Source: Actinomadura madurae (GTDB lineage: Bacteria > Actinomycetota > Actinomycetes > Streptosporangiales > Streptosporangiaceae). Taken from it: a DNA stretch of 64,000 bases. The position numbers and the translations under genes are program-made. The notes beneath the pieces are model-generated. The model did not search any database, was not told the origin of the DNA, and saw only the letters and a program-made list of their open reading frames with translations. The stretch lies in the NCBI RefSeq assembly GCF_900115095.1, contig NZ_FOVH01000023.1, positions 85,098 through 149,097 of the forward strand, in the 5' to 3' direction. Positions 49,370-57,904 of this stretch are shown here, piece by piece. How positions within the stretch are numbered: position 1 is the stretch's first letter; each line of letters starts with the position of its first letter.

Positions 49370-50779
49370 GTGCACGTGGATCCGCAGACACCCCACGCAG
49401 AGCCCCTCCCCGCCCACCCGCCGCTGGAGTCGCTGGCCGTCCAGCCGCTGCTGAACCGCGACTACGAGGCCCGGCCCGCGGCGTTCTTCGAGCGGCTCCG
49501 CGCGGAGTACGGGCCCGTCGCGCCGGTGGACGTCCTCGGCGTCCCGGCCTGGCTCGTCATCGGGTACGCGCAGACGCTCGACATCCTGCGCGACACGCGC
49601 GGCGTCTGGAGCAGGCGGGTCGGCTCCTGGCGCGCCTACCGGGACGGCGCGGTACCGGCGGACTGGCCGATGCTGCCGGTCGTCGAGTCGGACAACTGCG
49701 GGTTCCGCGACGGCGCCGAGTCCACCCGGCTGCGCGGCGCCTGGAGCGAGGGCCTGCGGCCGTTCCAGGACCGGACGCGGCCCGAGGCGAAGGCGCTGGA
49801 GCAGGCCGTCCGGCGGTACGCCGACGAGCTGATCACGGTGCTCTCGGAGAACGGCGGCCCGTCCGGCTGGGCGGACCTGTCGGCGCAGTACGCGCGGCCC
49901 CTGCCGCTGATGGTCATCGGGCGGCTGCTCGGCTCCGGGGCGGACAGCGGCGACGAGCTGATCATCGACCTGTGGCGGGTGATGGACGCCGGCCCGGGCG
50001 CGCAGGAGGCGTCCGAGCGGCTGACCGCCCGGGTCGCGGACCTGTGCGCGGCGCGGATCGCGGCCCCCGGCGACGACCTGCCGTCCGCCATGCTGGCCGC
50101 CGTGCCGGACCTGACCGCCGACGAGCTGACCGCCGAGATGGCCATGATGACCGGCCTCGTCGGCGACGTGACCGGGACGCTGATCTGCAACACCATCACC
50201 GAGGTGCTCATCGGCGACACCGGCGCCCGCGACAGCCTGTCGGCCGGCCTGCTCCAGGAGGCGATCAACCGCGCGGCGGCCGCCAACCCGCCGATGGCGA
50301 ACATGGCGTTCCGCTGGGCCAGGACGGACGTGCGCCTCGGCCGGTTCCAGATCGCGGCCGGCGACCCGGTGATGGTGTCGCCCGCCGCCGCGCACCTGGA
50401 CCCGGCGTTCACCGCGTCCACCACGCCCGACTCGATCTACAGCTCGCGCGCGCACCTGGCGTGGGGCGCCGGGCCGCACGCCTGCCTCGGCCGCGACCTC
50501 GCCACCACGATCACCACCATCGCGGTGGAGCGGCTGTTCGACCGGTTCGCCACGCTGCGGCTCGCGCTGCCCGAGGACCAGCTCCCGTGGCGGTCGTCGC
50601 CGATCATGCGCGGCCTGCGGTCCCTGCCGGTCACCTACGAGCTGGCCGAGGCGCCGGCGCGGCCCGCCCCCGCGCCCGCCGAGCCGGAAGAGGACGCCGA
50701 GCAGGACCCGCCGGCCGGGGCCGGGCCGAACTCGCTGGTGCGGCGCGTGCTGCGGCTGATGCGCATCCCGCAGTCCTGA
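49370..50779 (+). CDS. Cytochrome P450 with altered ExxR motif
   Basis: A 469-residue soluble P450. The haem loop WGAGPHACLGRDLA is present (Cys372) with Trp instead of Phe at its start. An I-helix block GLVGDVTGTL is visible. At the K-helix, where ExxR is expected, the sequence is QEAINRAAAANPP: Glu297 is followed three residues later by Asn, not Arg. Loss of this arginine is known in the CYP157 family linked to Streptomyces conservons, and the N-terminal block VWSRRVGSWRAYRDG looks similar. A Pro/Glu-rich tail ends in RRVLRLMRIPQS. No ferredoxin gene is adjacent. GTG start, 49370 or 49376; no clear ribosome binding site. Confidence 0.88.
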   Translation: MHVDPQTPHAEPLPAHPPLESLAVQPLLNRDYEARPAAFFERLRAEYGPVAPVDVLGVPAWLVIGYAQTLDILRDTRGVWSRRVGSWRAYRDGAVPADWPMLPVVESDNCGFRDGAESTRLRGAWSEGLRPFQDRTRPEAKALEQAVRRYADELITVLSENGGPSGWADLSAQYARPLPLMVIGRLLGSGADSGDELIIDLWRVMDAGPGAQEASERLTARVADLCAARIAAPGDDLPSAMLAAVPDLTADELTAEMAMMTGLVGDVTGTLICNTITEVLIGDTGARDSLSAGLLQEAINRAAAANPPMANMAFRWARTDVRLGRFQIAAGDPVMVSPAAAHLDPAFTASTTPDSIYSSRAHLAWGAGPHACLGRDLATTITTIAVERLFDRFATLRLALPEDQLPWRSSPIMRGLRSLPVTYELAEAPARPAPAPAEPEEDAEQDPPAGAGPNSLVRRVLRLMRIPQS

Positions 50780-50804
50780 CCGGCCACCGCGGGCCGGGGT
50801 CAGG
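50775..50804. terminator. Bidirectional hairpin at convergent stops
   Basis: CCTGACCGGCC pairs with GGCCGGGGTCAGG (two-base bulge) across a short loop, covering the stop codons of the P450 and of the opposing small gene. Confidence 0.5.
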
Positions 50805-51141
50805 GGCCGATGCCGTCCAGGTCCGCGGCCCACACGCCGGCCATGATCTCGGTGACGGTGAGGCGCAGCGTCAGCGCGGAGCGGCCGTCCCGCGCCGTCC
50901 ACAGCGGGAAGGCCACGTGGAAGGCGCGCCCGCCGGCGGAGACCTGCTCGGCGCCGGTCACCTCCAGCTCGCCGAAGGCCTCCTCCGGCGGGCTGAGCAG
51001 GTCGTGCCCGGCGAGCGCGGCGGCCATGTCGGACGCGCTGAGCCGGCGTCCCTCGGTCAGCGTCTCGAGTTCCTCGTAGTCGCCCCGGACGAGCAGCGCG
51101 ACCACGACCCTGACGGCGTTCACGCCCTCCTCCGGCAGCAT
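50800..51141 (-). CDS. Small hypothetical protein, DUF7668-like
   Basis: A 113-residue cytoplasmic protein starting MLPEEGVNAVRVVVALLVRG, with a helical first half and a strand-rich second half. The start VRVVVALLVRGDYEELETLT resembles DUF7668, an identification I hold loosely. The ATG at 51141 has a weak site; a GTG at 51150 is in frame. Codon bias and position between two terminated genes support it being real. Confidence 0.6.
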   Translation of the reverse strand: MLPEEGVNAVRVVVALLVRGDYEELETLTEGRRLSASDMAAALAGHDLLSPPEEAFGELEVTGAEQVSAGGRAFHVAFPLWTARDGRSALTLRLTVTEIMAGVWAADLDGIGP

Positions 51142-51240
51142 GCGCCACACCGTACCGCGCCCCCGCCGCGAGATCGCCCGCATGTTTGGGCACGCCCGCC
51201 CGGGAACGATCGACGGGTACGCGCGCAGGGAGGACGCACG

Positions 51241-51648
51241 ATGCCAGACAAGAGCGACAAGCACGGCGCGAAACTGGACGAGGAGATCGACCGCGAGACC
51301 CGGGGCATGGTCAGCGGCGGGCATCCCACGCACGCCGAGGAGTTCAAGGAGACCGAGCCCTTCTCCGACGATCCGCCCGCGGACCCGGACACGGCCGCCG
51401 CCGACGCGCGGGAGGGGTCCCCGCCCGGCATGAGCGCGCAGGACGTCGAGTCCCGCAGCGCGCTCGCGCGGATGCTCACCGGCGTCCGCTACCCGGCCCG
51501 CCAGAACGAGCTGGTCCGGCACGCGGCCGAGGCCGACGCGTCCGGCGAGCTGATCGAGCGGCTGCGCGGGCTGCCGAGGCGCGAGTACGAGAACGTCGCG
51601 GACGTGGCCGAGGAACTCGGCTACGGCAGGGAGGAGCGGCGCTACTGA
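51241..51648 (+). CDS. DUF2795 domain protein
   Basis: A 135-residue protein: charged, probably disordered N-terminus (1-70), then a DUF2795 domain (about 75-130) with LARMLTGVRYPARQNELVRH and LRGLPRREYENVADVAEELG. Actinomycetes carry many such proteins; the role is unknown. The ATG at 51241 follows GGGAGGAC. Its end overlaps the convergent aconitase gene by 7 bp. Confidence 0.88.
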   Translation: MPDKSDKHGAKLDEEIDRETRGMVSGGHPTHAEEFKETEPFSDDPPADPDTAAADAREGSPPGMSAQDVESRSALARMLTGVRYPARQNELVRHAAEADASGELIERLRGLPRREYENVADVAEELGYGREERRY

Positions 51649-53594
51649 CCGGCCGCGCGTGCGCGGTGCAGCGGGATCTGGCCGCCGGCGGCGACCAGAT
51701 CCCGCTGCCGTGCGGACAGCCGGTGCCGCGCCCGGTACGTCTCACCCCTGGTGAGGTTGCGGACCTCGATCTCCGTTCCGGCCTCCAGCGCGCGCCGGAC
51801 GCCCTCGACGCGCAGCACGTCGCCCTGGCTGATCCGGTCGTGGTCGGAGCCGTCGGCGAACTCCAGCGGCAGGATCCCGAAGTTGACGAGGTTCTGCCAG
51901 TGGATCCGCGCGTACCCGCGCGCCAGGACGAGCCGGAGCCCGAGATGGCGGGGCGCGATCGCGGCGTGCTCGCGTGACGAGCCCTGCCCGTAGTTGCGGC
52001 CGCCGACCACGGCGTGCGGCCCGGCCTCCCGGGCCCGCCCGGGGTAGCCCTCGTCGATCCGGACGAACGCGAAGTCCGCGAGCCTGGCGATGTCGCTGCG
52101 GTACGGCAGCGCCCGCGCGCCCGCCATCAGGATCTCGTCGGTCGACACGTCGTCCCCGACCTTGATGACGACGGGGACCTCGACGATGTCGGGAAGCGGG
52201 TCGAGGTCGGGCAGCACGCCGATGCTGGGCGCCTTCTCCAGGGCGGCGCGGCGGGCCTCGTCCTCGGGCGGCGGGCCGTCGAGCATCGCGCGGTCGACGC
52301 TGGACCGCGCGGGGAGCCGGACGGCGGGCGGGTCCATGTCCAGGTCGCGGGGGTCGGTGATGCGGCCGGTGAGCGCCGCGGCGGCCGCGGTCTCGGGCGA
52401 GCACAGCCAGACGAGGTCGTCCTCGGTGCCGGACCGCCCGGGGAAGTTGCGCGGGAACGTCCGGAGGCTGTTGCGGCCGATCGCGGGCGCCTGCCCCATC
52501 CCGATGCAGCCGAGGCAGCCAGCCTGGTGGATGCGGGCGCCCGCCTGGAGGAGGTCGGCCGTCGCGCCCATCCGGGTGAGGTCGACGAGGATCTGCCGGG
52601 ACGTCGGGTTGACGTCCAGCGAGACCCGCGGATGCACCTGGCTCCCCCTCACGATCGCCGCCACGGACGCGAAGTCGCGCAGCCCGGGGTTCGCCGACGA
52701 CCCGACGACGACCTGGTGGACCTCCTCGCCCGCGACCTCGCGCACCGGCACCACGTCGCCGGGCGAGCCGGGCCGGGCGATCAGCGGCTCCAGTTCCGCC
52801 AGGTCGATCTCCTCGGTGACGTCGTAGGAGGCGCCCGGGTCGGCGACGATCTCGGTGAAGTCGTCCTCGCGGCCCTCCGCGCGCAGGAACTCCAGGACCC
52901 GCTCGTCGGACGGGAACACCGTCGTCGTGGCGCCGAGCTCGGCGCCCATGTTGGCGATGACGTGCCGGTCCATCGCGGTCAGCGAGGCGAGGCCCGGCCC
53001 GTGGTACTCGATGATCCGGTTGACGCCGCCGCGGACCCCGTGCCGCCGCAGCATCTCCAGGATGACGTCCTTGGCGCTCAGCCACGGCGCGAGCCGGCCG
53101 GTCAGCCGGACGCCCCAGATCTCCGGCATCGTGACGTGCAGCGGCTCGCCGGCCATCGCCATCGCGGTCTCCAGCCCGCCGACGCCGATCGCGAGCATGC
53201 CGAGCGAGCCCGCCGCGCACGTGTGGGAGTCGGAGCCGGCCAACGTCGCCCCGGGCACGCCGAACCGCTGCATGTGCGTCGGGTGGGACACGCCGTTGCC
53301 GGCCTTGGAGAACCAGAGCCCGTAGCGGCGGCTCGCGGACCGCAGGAAGATGTGGTCGGCCATGTTGCGCTCGTCGGCCTGAAGGAGGTTGTGGTCGACG
53401 TACTGCACCGACACGTCCGTACGTACCCGGTCCAGGTCGAGGGCTTCCAGTTCCAGCATCACGAGCGTGCCGGTCGCGTCCTGGGTGAGGGTCTGGTCGA
53501 CGCGGATCCCGATCTCGCCGCCCGGCGTCATCTCCCCGCTCACCAGGTGCGAGGCGATCAGCTTCCCGGCCACGCCGAGGGCTCCCCCGGTCAC
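51642..53594 (-). CDS. Aconitate hydratase, Aquifex type (putative)
   Basis: A 650-residue aconitase-family protein in a single chain. The 4Fe-4S ligands are in SDSHTCAAG and AGCLGCIGMG, and the C-terminal swivel domain has NYGQGSSREHAA. The length fits the Aquifex-type putative aconitases rather than the 900-residue AcnA usual in actinomycetes, so this may be a second aconitase or act on a related hydroxy-acid. The GTG at 53594 overlaps the stop of the FAD monooxygenase gene (GTGA) and has GGGAGG before it. Confidence 0.88.
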   Translation of the reverse strand: MTGGALGVAGKLIASHLVSGEMTPGGEIGIRVDQTLTQDATGTLVMLELEALDLDRVRTDVSVQYVDHNLLQADERNMADHIFLRSASRRYGLWFSKAGNGVSHPTHMQRFGVPGATLAGSDSHTCAAGSLGMLAIGVGGLETAMAMAGEPLHVTMPEIWGVRLTGRLAPWLSAKDVILEMLRRHGVRGGVNRIIEYHGPGLASLTAMDRHVIANMGAELGATTTVFPSDERVLEFLRAEGREDDFTEIVADPGASYDVTEEIDLAELEPLIARPGSPGDVVPVREVAGEEVHQVVVGSSANPGLRDFASVAAIVRGSQVHPRVSLDVNPTSRQILVDLTRMGATADLLQAGARIHQAGCLGCIGMGQAPAIGRNSLRTFPRNFPGRSGTEDDLVWLCSPETAAAAALTGRITDPRDLDMDPPAVRLPARSSVDRAMLDGPPPEDEARRAALEKAPSIGVLPDLDPLPDIVEVPVVIKVGDDVSTDEILMAGARALPYRSDIARLADFAFVRIDEGYPGRAREAGPHAVVGGRNYGQGSSREHAAIAPRHLGLRLVLARGYARIHWQNLVNFGILPLEFADGSDHDRISQGDVLRVEGVRRALEAGTEIEVRNLTRGETYRARHRLSARQRDLVAAGGQIPLHRARAAGQ

Positions 53595-55165
53595 CGGGTC
53601 CTCCCGTCCTGGGGCAGGTCGTCCCCGGGGACGCTCTCGGCCGGGCGCGGGTCGTGGGCGGGGTGGTCGGCGGGCCGCCCGCACCAGTGGTCCAGCGCGT
53701 CCCTGATCGCCGCGGCCCGCCGGTCCGGCGCGGTCTCGTCGGTCGCCCACGCGACGTACCCGTCCGGGCGGACCAGCGCCGTCGTCCGGGTCGCGCCGCC
53801 CGCCGTCACGCAGTGCACGCGCCCGGCCCACCGCCGGGTCGCCAGGTAGGTGACGGCCGGGTCGTTCGCCGCGACGACCAGGACGAACCGCCCGTCGCCG
53901 AGCAGCCCGTAGAGCCGTCCCGGTTCGCCCGCCAGCGGGACGTCCGGGGCCCGCCTGCCGGCGAGGCGGTGGGACCCGCGCGGAGCCGGGTAGGCGATGT
54001 CGATGCCGGAGACCGCGCCGGCCATCCGCCGGGCGACGGGCCGGGCGTGGGTCGCCGCCCACGCCGCCGCGCCGCGCGCCGTCCGCAGCCACCACGGCTC
54101 GGCCAGCGCGAACCGCAGCAGCAGGCCGCTGCCCCGCAGGACCTGCCGGCCGACCGGGTACCGCTCCTCGTGGTAGCTGTCGAGCAGCCATGACGGCGCC
54201 CGGCCCCGCAGTTCGGCCGCGAGCTTCCACCCGAGGTTCGCCGCGTCCTGGATCCCGGTGTTCATGCCCTGCCCGCCCGCCGGGGAGTGGACGTGCGCGG
54301 CGTCCCCGGCGAGGAACACCCGGCCCACCCGGTACCTCGGGACCTGCCGCTCGTCGCTGTGGAACCGCGACGTCCAGCGCGGGTCGCGCGGGCCGAGGTC
54401 GGTGCCGAGCGCGCGGCGCGCCATCTCCCGCAGCTCGTCCATGTCGACGGGCTCGGAGTCGGGTGCCTGGTGCCGGCGGTTCCACGCGATCACCCGGTAC
54501 CAGCCGTCGCCGAACGGGGCGAGGAACGCGAACGCGTCCCCGGTCGCGCCGACGGTCAGGACGCCGGCGGGCGCCTCGTCCAGCCGGACGTCCGCGAGCA
54601 TCACCGACCGCACCACCGCCCGGCCGGGGAACGGGAGCCCGAGCGCCCGCCGCACGGTGCTGCGGACCCCGTCGGCGCCGACGACGTACGAGGCGCGCCG
54701 GGTCCGCGTCGTCCCGTCCGCGGTACGGACGTCGACGTCGACGCCGGCCGCGTCCTGGCGGAGCCCGGTGGCCTCGGCCCCGTACACGATCTCCGCGCCG
54801 GCGGCCAGCGCCCGTTCCGTGAGGACGCGCTCCGTCTCGTACTGCGGTGTGACCAGGACGTACGGGAAGCGCCCCGGCAGACGCGACAGGTCGAGGCCGG
54901 TCGCGCCGAGCAGCCGCAGGGTCGCGACCCGCCGGCCCGTCCCGATCAGCTCCTCCGCGACGCCGCGGGCGTCCAGCATCTCCAGGGTGCGGGCGTGCAC
55001 GGCGAACGCCCGGGTCAGGTTGCTCGCCTGCTCCTCGCGGCGCTCCAGCACCGTGCACGCGATCCCGGCCGCGGCCAGGTCGCCGGCCAGCAGGAGGCCC
55101 GTCGGGCCCGCCCCCACGATCAGCACGTTCCCGTCCGGTCTTCCGGCGGGCCTCCCGGTGGGCAT
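53591..55165 (-). CDS. FAD-dependent class A monooxygenase
   Basis: A 524-residue flavoprotein hydroxylase of the PheA/TetX/MhpA type: N-terminal FAD-binding VLIVGAGPTGLLLAG, the DG motif YVVGADGVRSTVRR, FAD pyrophosphate motif VFLAGDAAHVHSPAGGQGMN and a C-terminal thioredoxin-like domain (about 400-500). It should hydroxylate an aromatic or polyketide compound with NAD(P)H. ATG at 55165 preceded by AGAGGGG. It is translationally coupled to the aconitase-like gene. Confidence 0.9.
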   Translation of the reverse strand: MPTGRPAGRPDGNVLIVGAGPTGLLLAGDLAAAGIACTVLERREEQASNLTRAFAVHARTLEMLDARGVAEELIGTGRRVATLRLLGATGLDLSRLPGRFPYVLVTPQYETERVLTERALAAGAEIVYGAEATGLRQDAAGVDVDVRTADGTTRTRRASYVVGADGVRSTVRRALGLPFPGRAVVRSVMLADVRLDEAPAGVLTVGATGDAFAFLAPFGDGWYRVIAWNRRHQAPDSEPVDMDELREMARRALGTDLGPRDPRWTSRFHSDERQVPRYRVGRVFLAGDAAHVHSPAGGQGMNTGIQDAANLGWKLAAELRGRAPSWLLDSYHEERYPVGRQVLRGSGLLLRFALAEPWWLRTARGAAAWAATHARPVARRMAGAVSGIDIAYPAPRGSHRLAGRRAPDVPLAGEPGRLYGLLGDGRFVLVVAANDPAVTYLATRRWAGRVHCVTAGGATRTTALVRPDGYVAWATDETAPDRRAAAIRDALDHWCGRPADHPAHDPRPAESVPGDDLPQDGRTR

Positions 55166-55271
55166 CCCGATCCCCTCTCGCTCGGCGGCCGGCACTCGGC
55201 GGCCGCGCAGGGAACACTTCCCACGAACCGGCGGCCATCACCTCACCGGAGGCCCCGTCCCGCCGGGGTTC

Positions 55272-56873
55272 TCAGCCCTGGACGCGGCGGTCGCGGCCCG
55301 CCCACTCCCGCTCGCGGAGCTGGAACTTCTGGATCTTGCCGGTGGACGTCTTCGGCAGCTCGGGGACGAACTCCACGGCGTCGGGCGCCTTGAACCGGGC
55401 GAGGCTCTTCCGGACGTGCTCGACCAGCTCGGTCCCGGTGACCGCGTGCCCGTCGCGGAGGACCACGAAGGCCTTCGGGCGCTCGCCCCACTTGTCGTCC
55501 GGGACCGCGACGACGGCGACCTCCAGCACGGCCGGATGCGAGTCGATCGCCCGCTCGACCTCGACCGTGGAGATGTTCTCACCGCCGGAGATGATGATGT
55601 CCTTGGAGCGGTCGCGCAGCTCGACGTACCCGTCGGGGTGGCGGACGCCGAGGTCGCCGGAGTGGAACCAGCCGCCGCGGAACGCGCGGGCGGTGGCCTC
55701 CTCGTCCCGGTGGTAGCCCTTCATGACGTTGTTGCCGCGCATGACGATCTCGCCGAGCGTCGCGCCGTCGGCGGGGACGTCGTTCATGGCGTCGTCGACG
55801 ACGCGCAGCCCGTCCGTCTGGATCATGCCGACGCCCTGCCGGGCCAGCAGGCGCGCCCGGTCGGCGGCGGCCAGCTCCGGCCACCCCGGCTGCGGGTCGC
55901 AGACCGAGTACGGTCCGTAGGTCTCCGTCAGCCCGTACACGTGCACGATGCCCGCGCCGAGGCCCTCCATCTGCCCGATGATCGTCGGGCTGGGCGGCGC
56001 GCCCGCCGTCGTGACGGTCAGCGGCCGCTCCAGCGGATGCGCCTCCGCCGCGTTCGCGATCGTCACCAGGACGGTCGGGGCGCCGTTCAGGTGCGTCACG
56101 CCCTCGGTGTCGATGAGCCGCCACACCTCGCCCGCGACGACCGCGCGCAGGCACACCTGCGTCCCGCCGATCGCGGCGAGCGCCCACGGCGTGCACCAGC
56201 CGTTGCAGTGGAACATCGGCAGCGTCCACAGGTAGACGCTCTCGGGCGTGTGGCGCGAGTGCACGACCTCGCCGAGCGCGTTGAGGTAGGCGCCGCGGTG
56301 CGTGTAGATGACGCCCTTGGGACGTCCCGTGGTCCCGGACGTGTAGTTGATCGAGATGGCGGCGTTCTCGTCGTCGACGTCCCAGGAGAGCGGGTCCTGC
56401 GAGCCGCGCGCCATCAGCTCCCCGTAGCCGATGCCGCCGACCGCCGGGTCGGGTTCGGCGCCGGCGGCCGGGACGGTCACGACCTGCGGCAGACCGCCCG
56501 CGAGCGGCGCCACGGACGGATGCAGCGCCGCGTCCACCACCAGCGCCTTCGCTCCCGAGTGGTCGAGGATGTAGCGGATCTCCTCGGCGGCGAGCCGGGT
56601 GTTGATCGCGACGAGGACGGCTCCGGCGAGCGGCACGCCGAAGTGCGCGACGAGCAGCTCCGGGACGTTCGGCGCCAGGTAGGCGACCCGGTCCCCGGGG
56701 CCGATCCCGGAGGCGCGCAGCGCGGAGGCCAGCCGGGTCGCCTCGGCGGCGAACTCCGCGTACGTGGCGCGGCGATCCCCGTGGACGTAGGCGGTCTTGC
56801 CGGGGAACACCTCCGCCGACCGCCGCAGGAACGCGAGCGGGGTGAGCGCCGTGTAACCCGGGCCGTTGTCCAT
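55272..56873 (-). CDS. Acyl-CoA synthetase (AMP-forming)
   Basis: A 533-residue ANL-superfamily ligase: P-loop-like YTSGTTGRPKGV, A5 motif VYGLTETYGP, A7 motif WFHSGDLGVRHPDGY, A8 motif RSKDIIISGGENIS and the catalytic lysine in PKTSTGKIQKF. Sequence resembles medium-chain fatty acid or aromatic acid ligases. ATG at 56873 with GGAGGC before it. It lies upstream of the monooxygenase with a gap of 106 bp, so they might form one transcription unit for an aromatic acid, which is speculative. Confidence 0.92.
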   Translation of the reverse strand: MDNGPGYTALTPLAFLRRSAEVFPGKTAYVHGDRRATYAEFAAEATRLASALRASGIGPGDRVAYLAPNVPELLVAHFGVPLAGAVLVAINTRLAAEEIRYILDHSGAKALVVDAALHPSVAPLAGGLPQVVTVPAAGAEPDPAVGGIGYGELMARGSQDPLSWDVDDENAAISINYTSGTTGRPKGVIYTHRGAYLNALGEVVHSRHTPESVYLWTLPMFHCNGWCTPWALAAIGGTQVCLRAVVAGEVWRLIDTEGVTHLNGAPTVLVTIANAAEAHPLERPLTVTTAGAPPSPTIIGQMEGLGAGIVHVYGLTETYGPYSVCDPQPGWPELAAADRARLLARQGVGMIQTDGLRVVDDAMNDVPADGATLGEIVMRGNNVMKGYHRDEEATARAFRGGWFHSGDLGVRHPDGYVELRDRSKDIIISGGENISTVEVERAIDSHPAVLEVAVVAVPDDKWGERPKAFVVLRDGHAVTGTELVEHVRKSLARFKAPDAVEFVPELPKTSTGKIQKFQLREREWAGRDRRVQG

Positions 56874-56965
56874 GGGAGCCTCCGGTGCCGTCTGCTGGGA
56901 GCGTCCGGCACCCCCAGGGCGGATGTCGCCTGCGCTCCCAGGATCGCACGGCCCCCGCCGCGGGC

Positions 56966-57823
56966 TCAGGCGCCGCGGGTCAGGATGGAGACGGCCTTGA
57001 CCGTGGCGTAGCCGCGCCATTCCAGTTCGGCGGCGGGCGAGTAGGAAACGAAGTCGACGCGCCATCCGCCGTCGTCCTGCTGCTCCTCGTCGAGGCGCCG
57101 CAGCTCCGCGGCGATGAGGTCGTCCTCGAACAGCCTCCGGACCGGGCGCCCGGGGTAGGGCGCGAGGTCGAGCGGGCGCATCATCTCGTCCTCCTGCCCG
57201 CCCTGGACGTGGACGAGGCCGTTCTCGGGGATGTGCCTTCCGAGCAGGTCGATGGCCTCGATGTCCTCGACGGCGTCGGCCAGCCACAGCGCGAACGCCA
57301 GTTCCAGGGCGTGCAGCTCATCTTTCGCACGCAGGGCGTCGAGGCAGTAGCGGGTGGCGCGTTCGAGCCACGGATGCGCGGCGACGGCCTTGTCGTGGAC
57401 GGCGACGCGCTGCGCCGTCGCCGCCACGACCGCCGTGATCTGCAGGGAGGACGCCCGCGGGTCCGCGCCGGCCCAGAACGGCGCGCACCCGGCCGGGTCG
57501 GGGACGTGCAGCCCGAACGGCACGCCGCCGTCCGGCAGCGTCACCGAGTCCAGCCAGTCGCAGAGCGCCACCGCCTCCGGGGCCGTGGCCGGCCCCAGCT
57601 CCTCGAACACCTCGAACGCGTGCAGCGCCGGGCCGGGCTGGCTGGTGCGCGACCGGAGGTCGGGTTCGAGGCCGTGGCCGTACCCGCCGTCGGGGTTGCG
57701 GTAGGCGTTGACCGCGGCGAGCAGCGCGTCGCGGTCACCCTCGCCGGTCAGCAGCTCGAACCGCCGCCGGTCGAGGGGACGCGCGTGCGTGGCCATGAAT
57801 TCCGATGCCTTCGTCAGGTTCAT
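56966..57823 (-). CDS. Alpha/alpha-toroid (terpene cyclase/prenyltransferase-like) protein
   Basis: A 285-residue helical protein with QW-like or prenyltransferase-like repeats: NPDGGYGHGLEPDL near residue 42, LPDGGVPFGL and QQDDGGWRVDF near the end. These are features of the six-hairpin alpha/alpha toroid, but the DxDD or zinc residues of cyclases and prenyltransferases are absent, so enzymatic activity is doubtful. ATG at 57823. No isoprenoid genes are nearby. Confidence 0.78.
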   Translation of the reverse strand: MNLTKASEFMATHARPLDRRRFELLTGEGDRDALLAAVNAYRNPDGGYGHGLEPDLRSRTSQPGPALHAFEVFEELGPATAPEAVALCDWLDSVTLPDGGVPFGLHVPDPAGCAPFWAGADPRASSLQITAVVAATAQRVAVHDKAVAAHPWLERATRYCLDALRAKDELHALELAFALWLADAVEDIEAIDLLGRHIPENGLVHVQGGQEDEMMRPLDLAPYPGRPVRRLFEDDLIAAELRRLDEEQQDDGGWRVDFVSYSPAAELEWRGYATVKAVSILTRGA

Positions 57824-57855
57824 GGCTCCAGCGTGGCCGCCGCTCGGGCACCCGT

Positions 57856-57889
57856 CTTGTAGGTTCCGGCCATCACCGCGTAAGGAACC
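57856..57889 (-). promoter_or_regulatory. Possible promoter with inverted repeat
   Basis: On the minus strand TTACGC-N16-TACAAG precedes the toroid-protein gene by about 33 bp, and GGTTCC/GGAACC (57862-57889) overlaps it as an inverted repeat. Weak match to consensus. Confidence 0.3.
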
Positions 57890-57904
57890 GGCCCAGGTCC
57901 CGCG

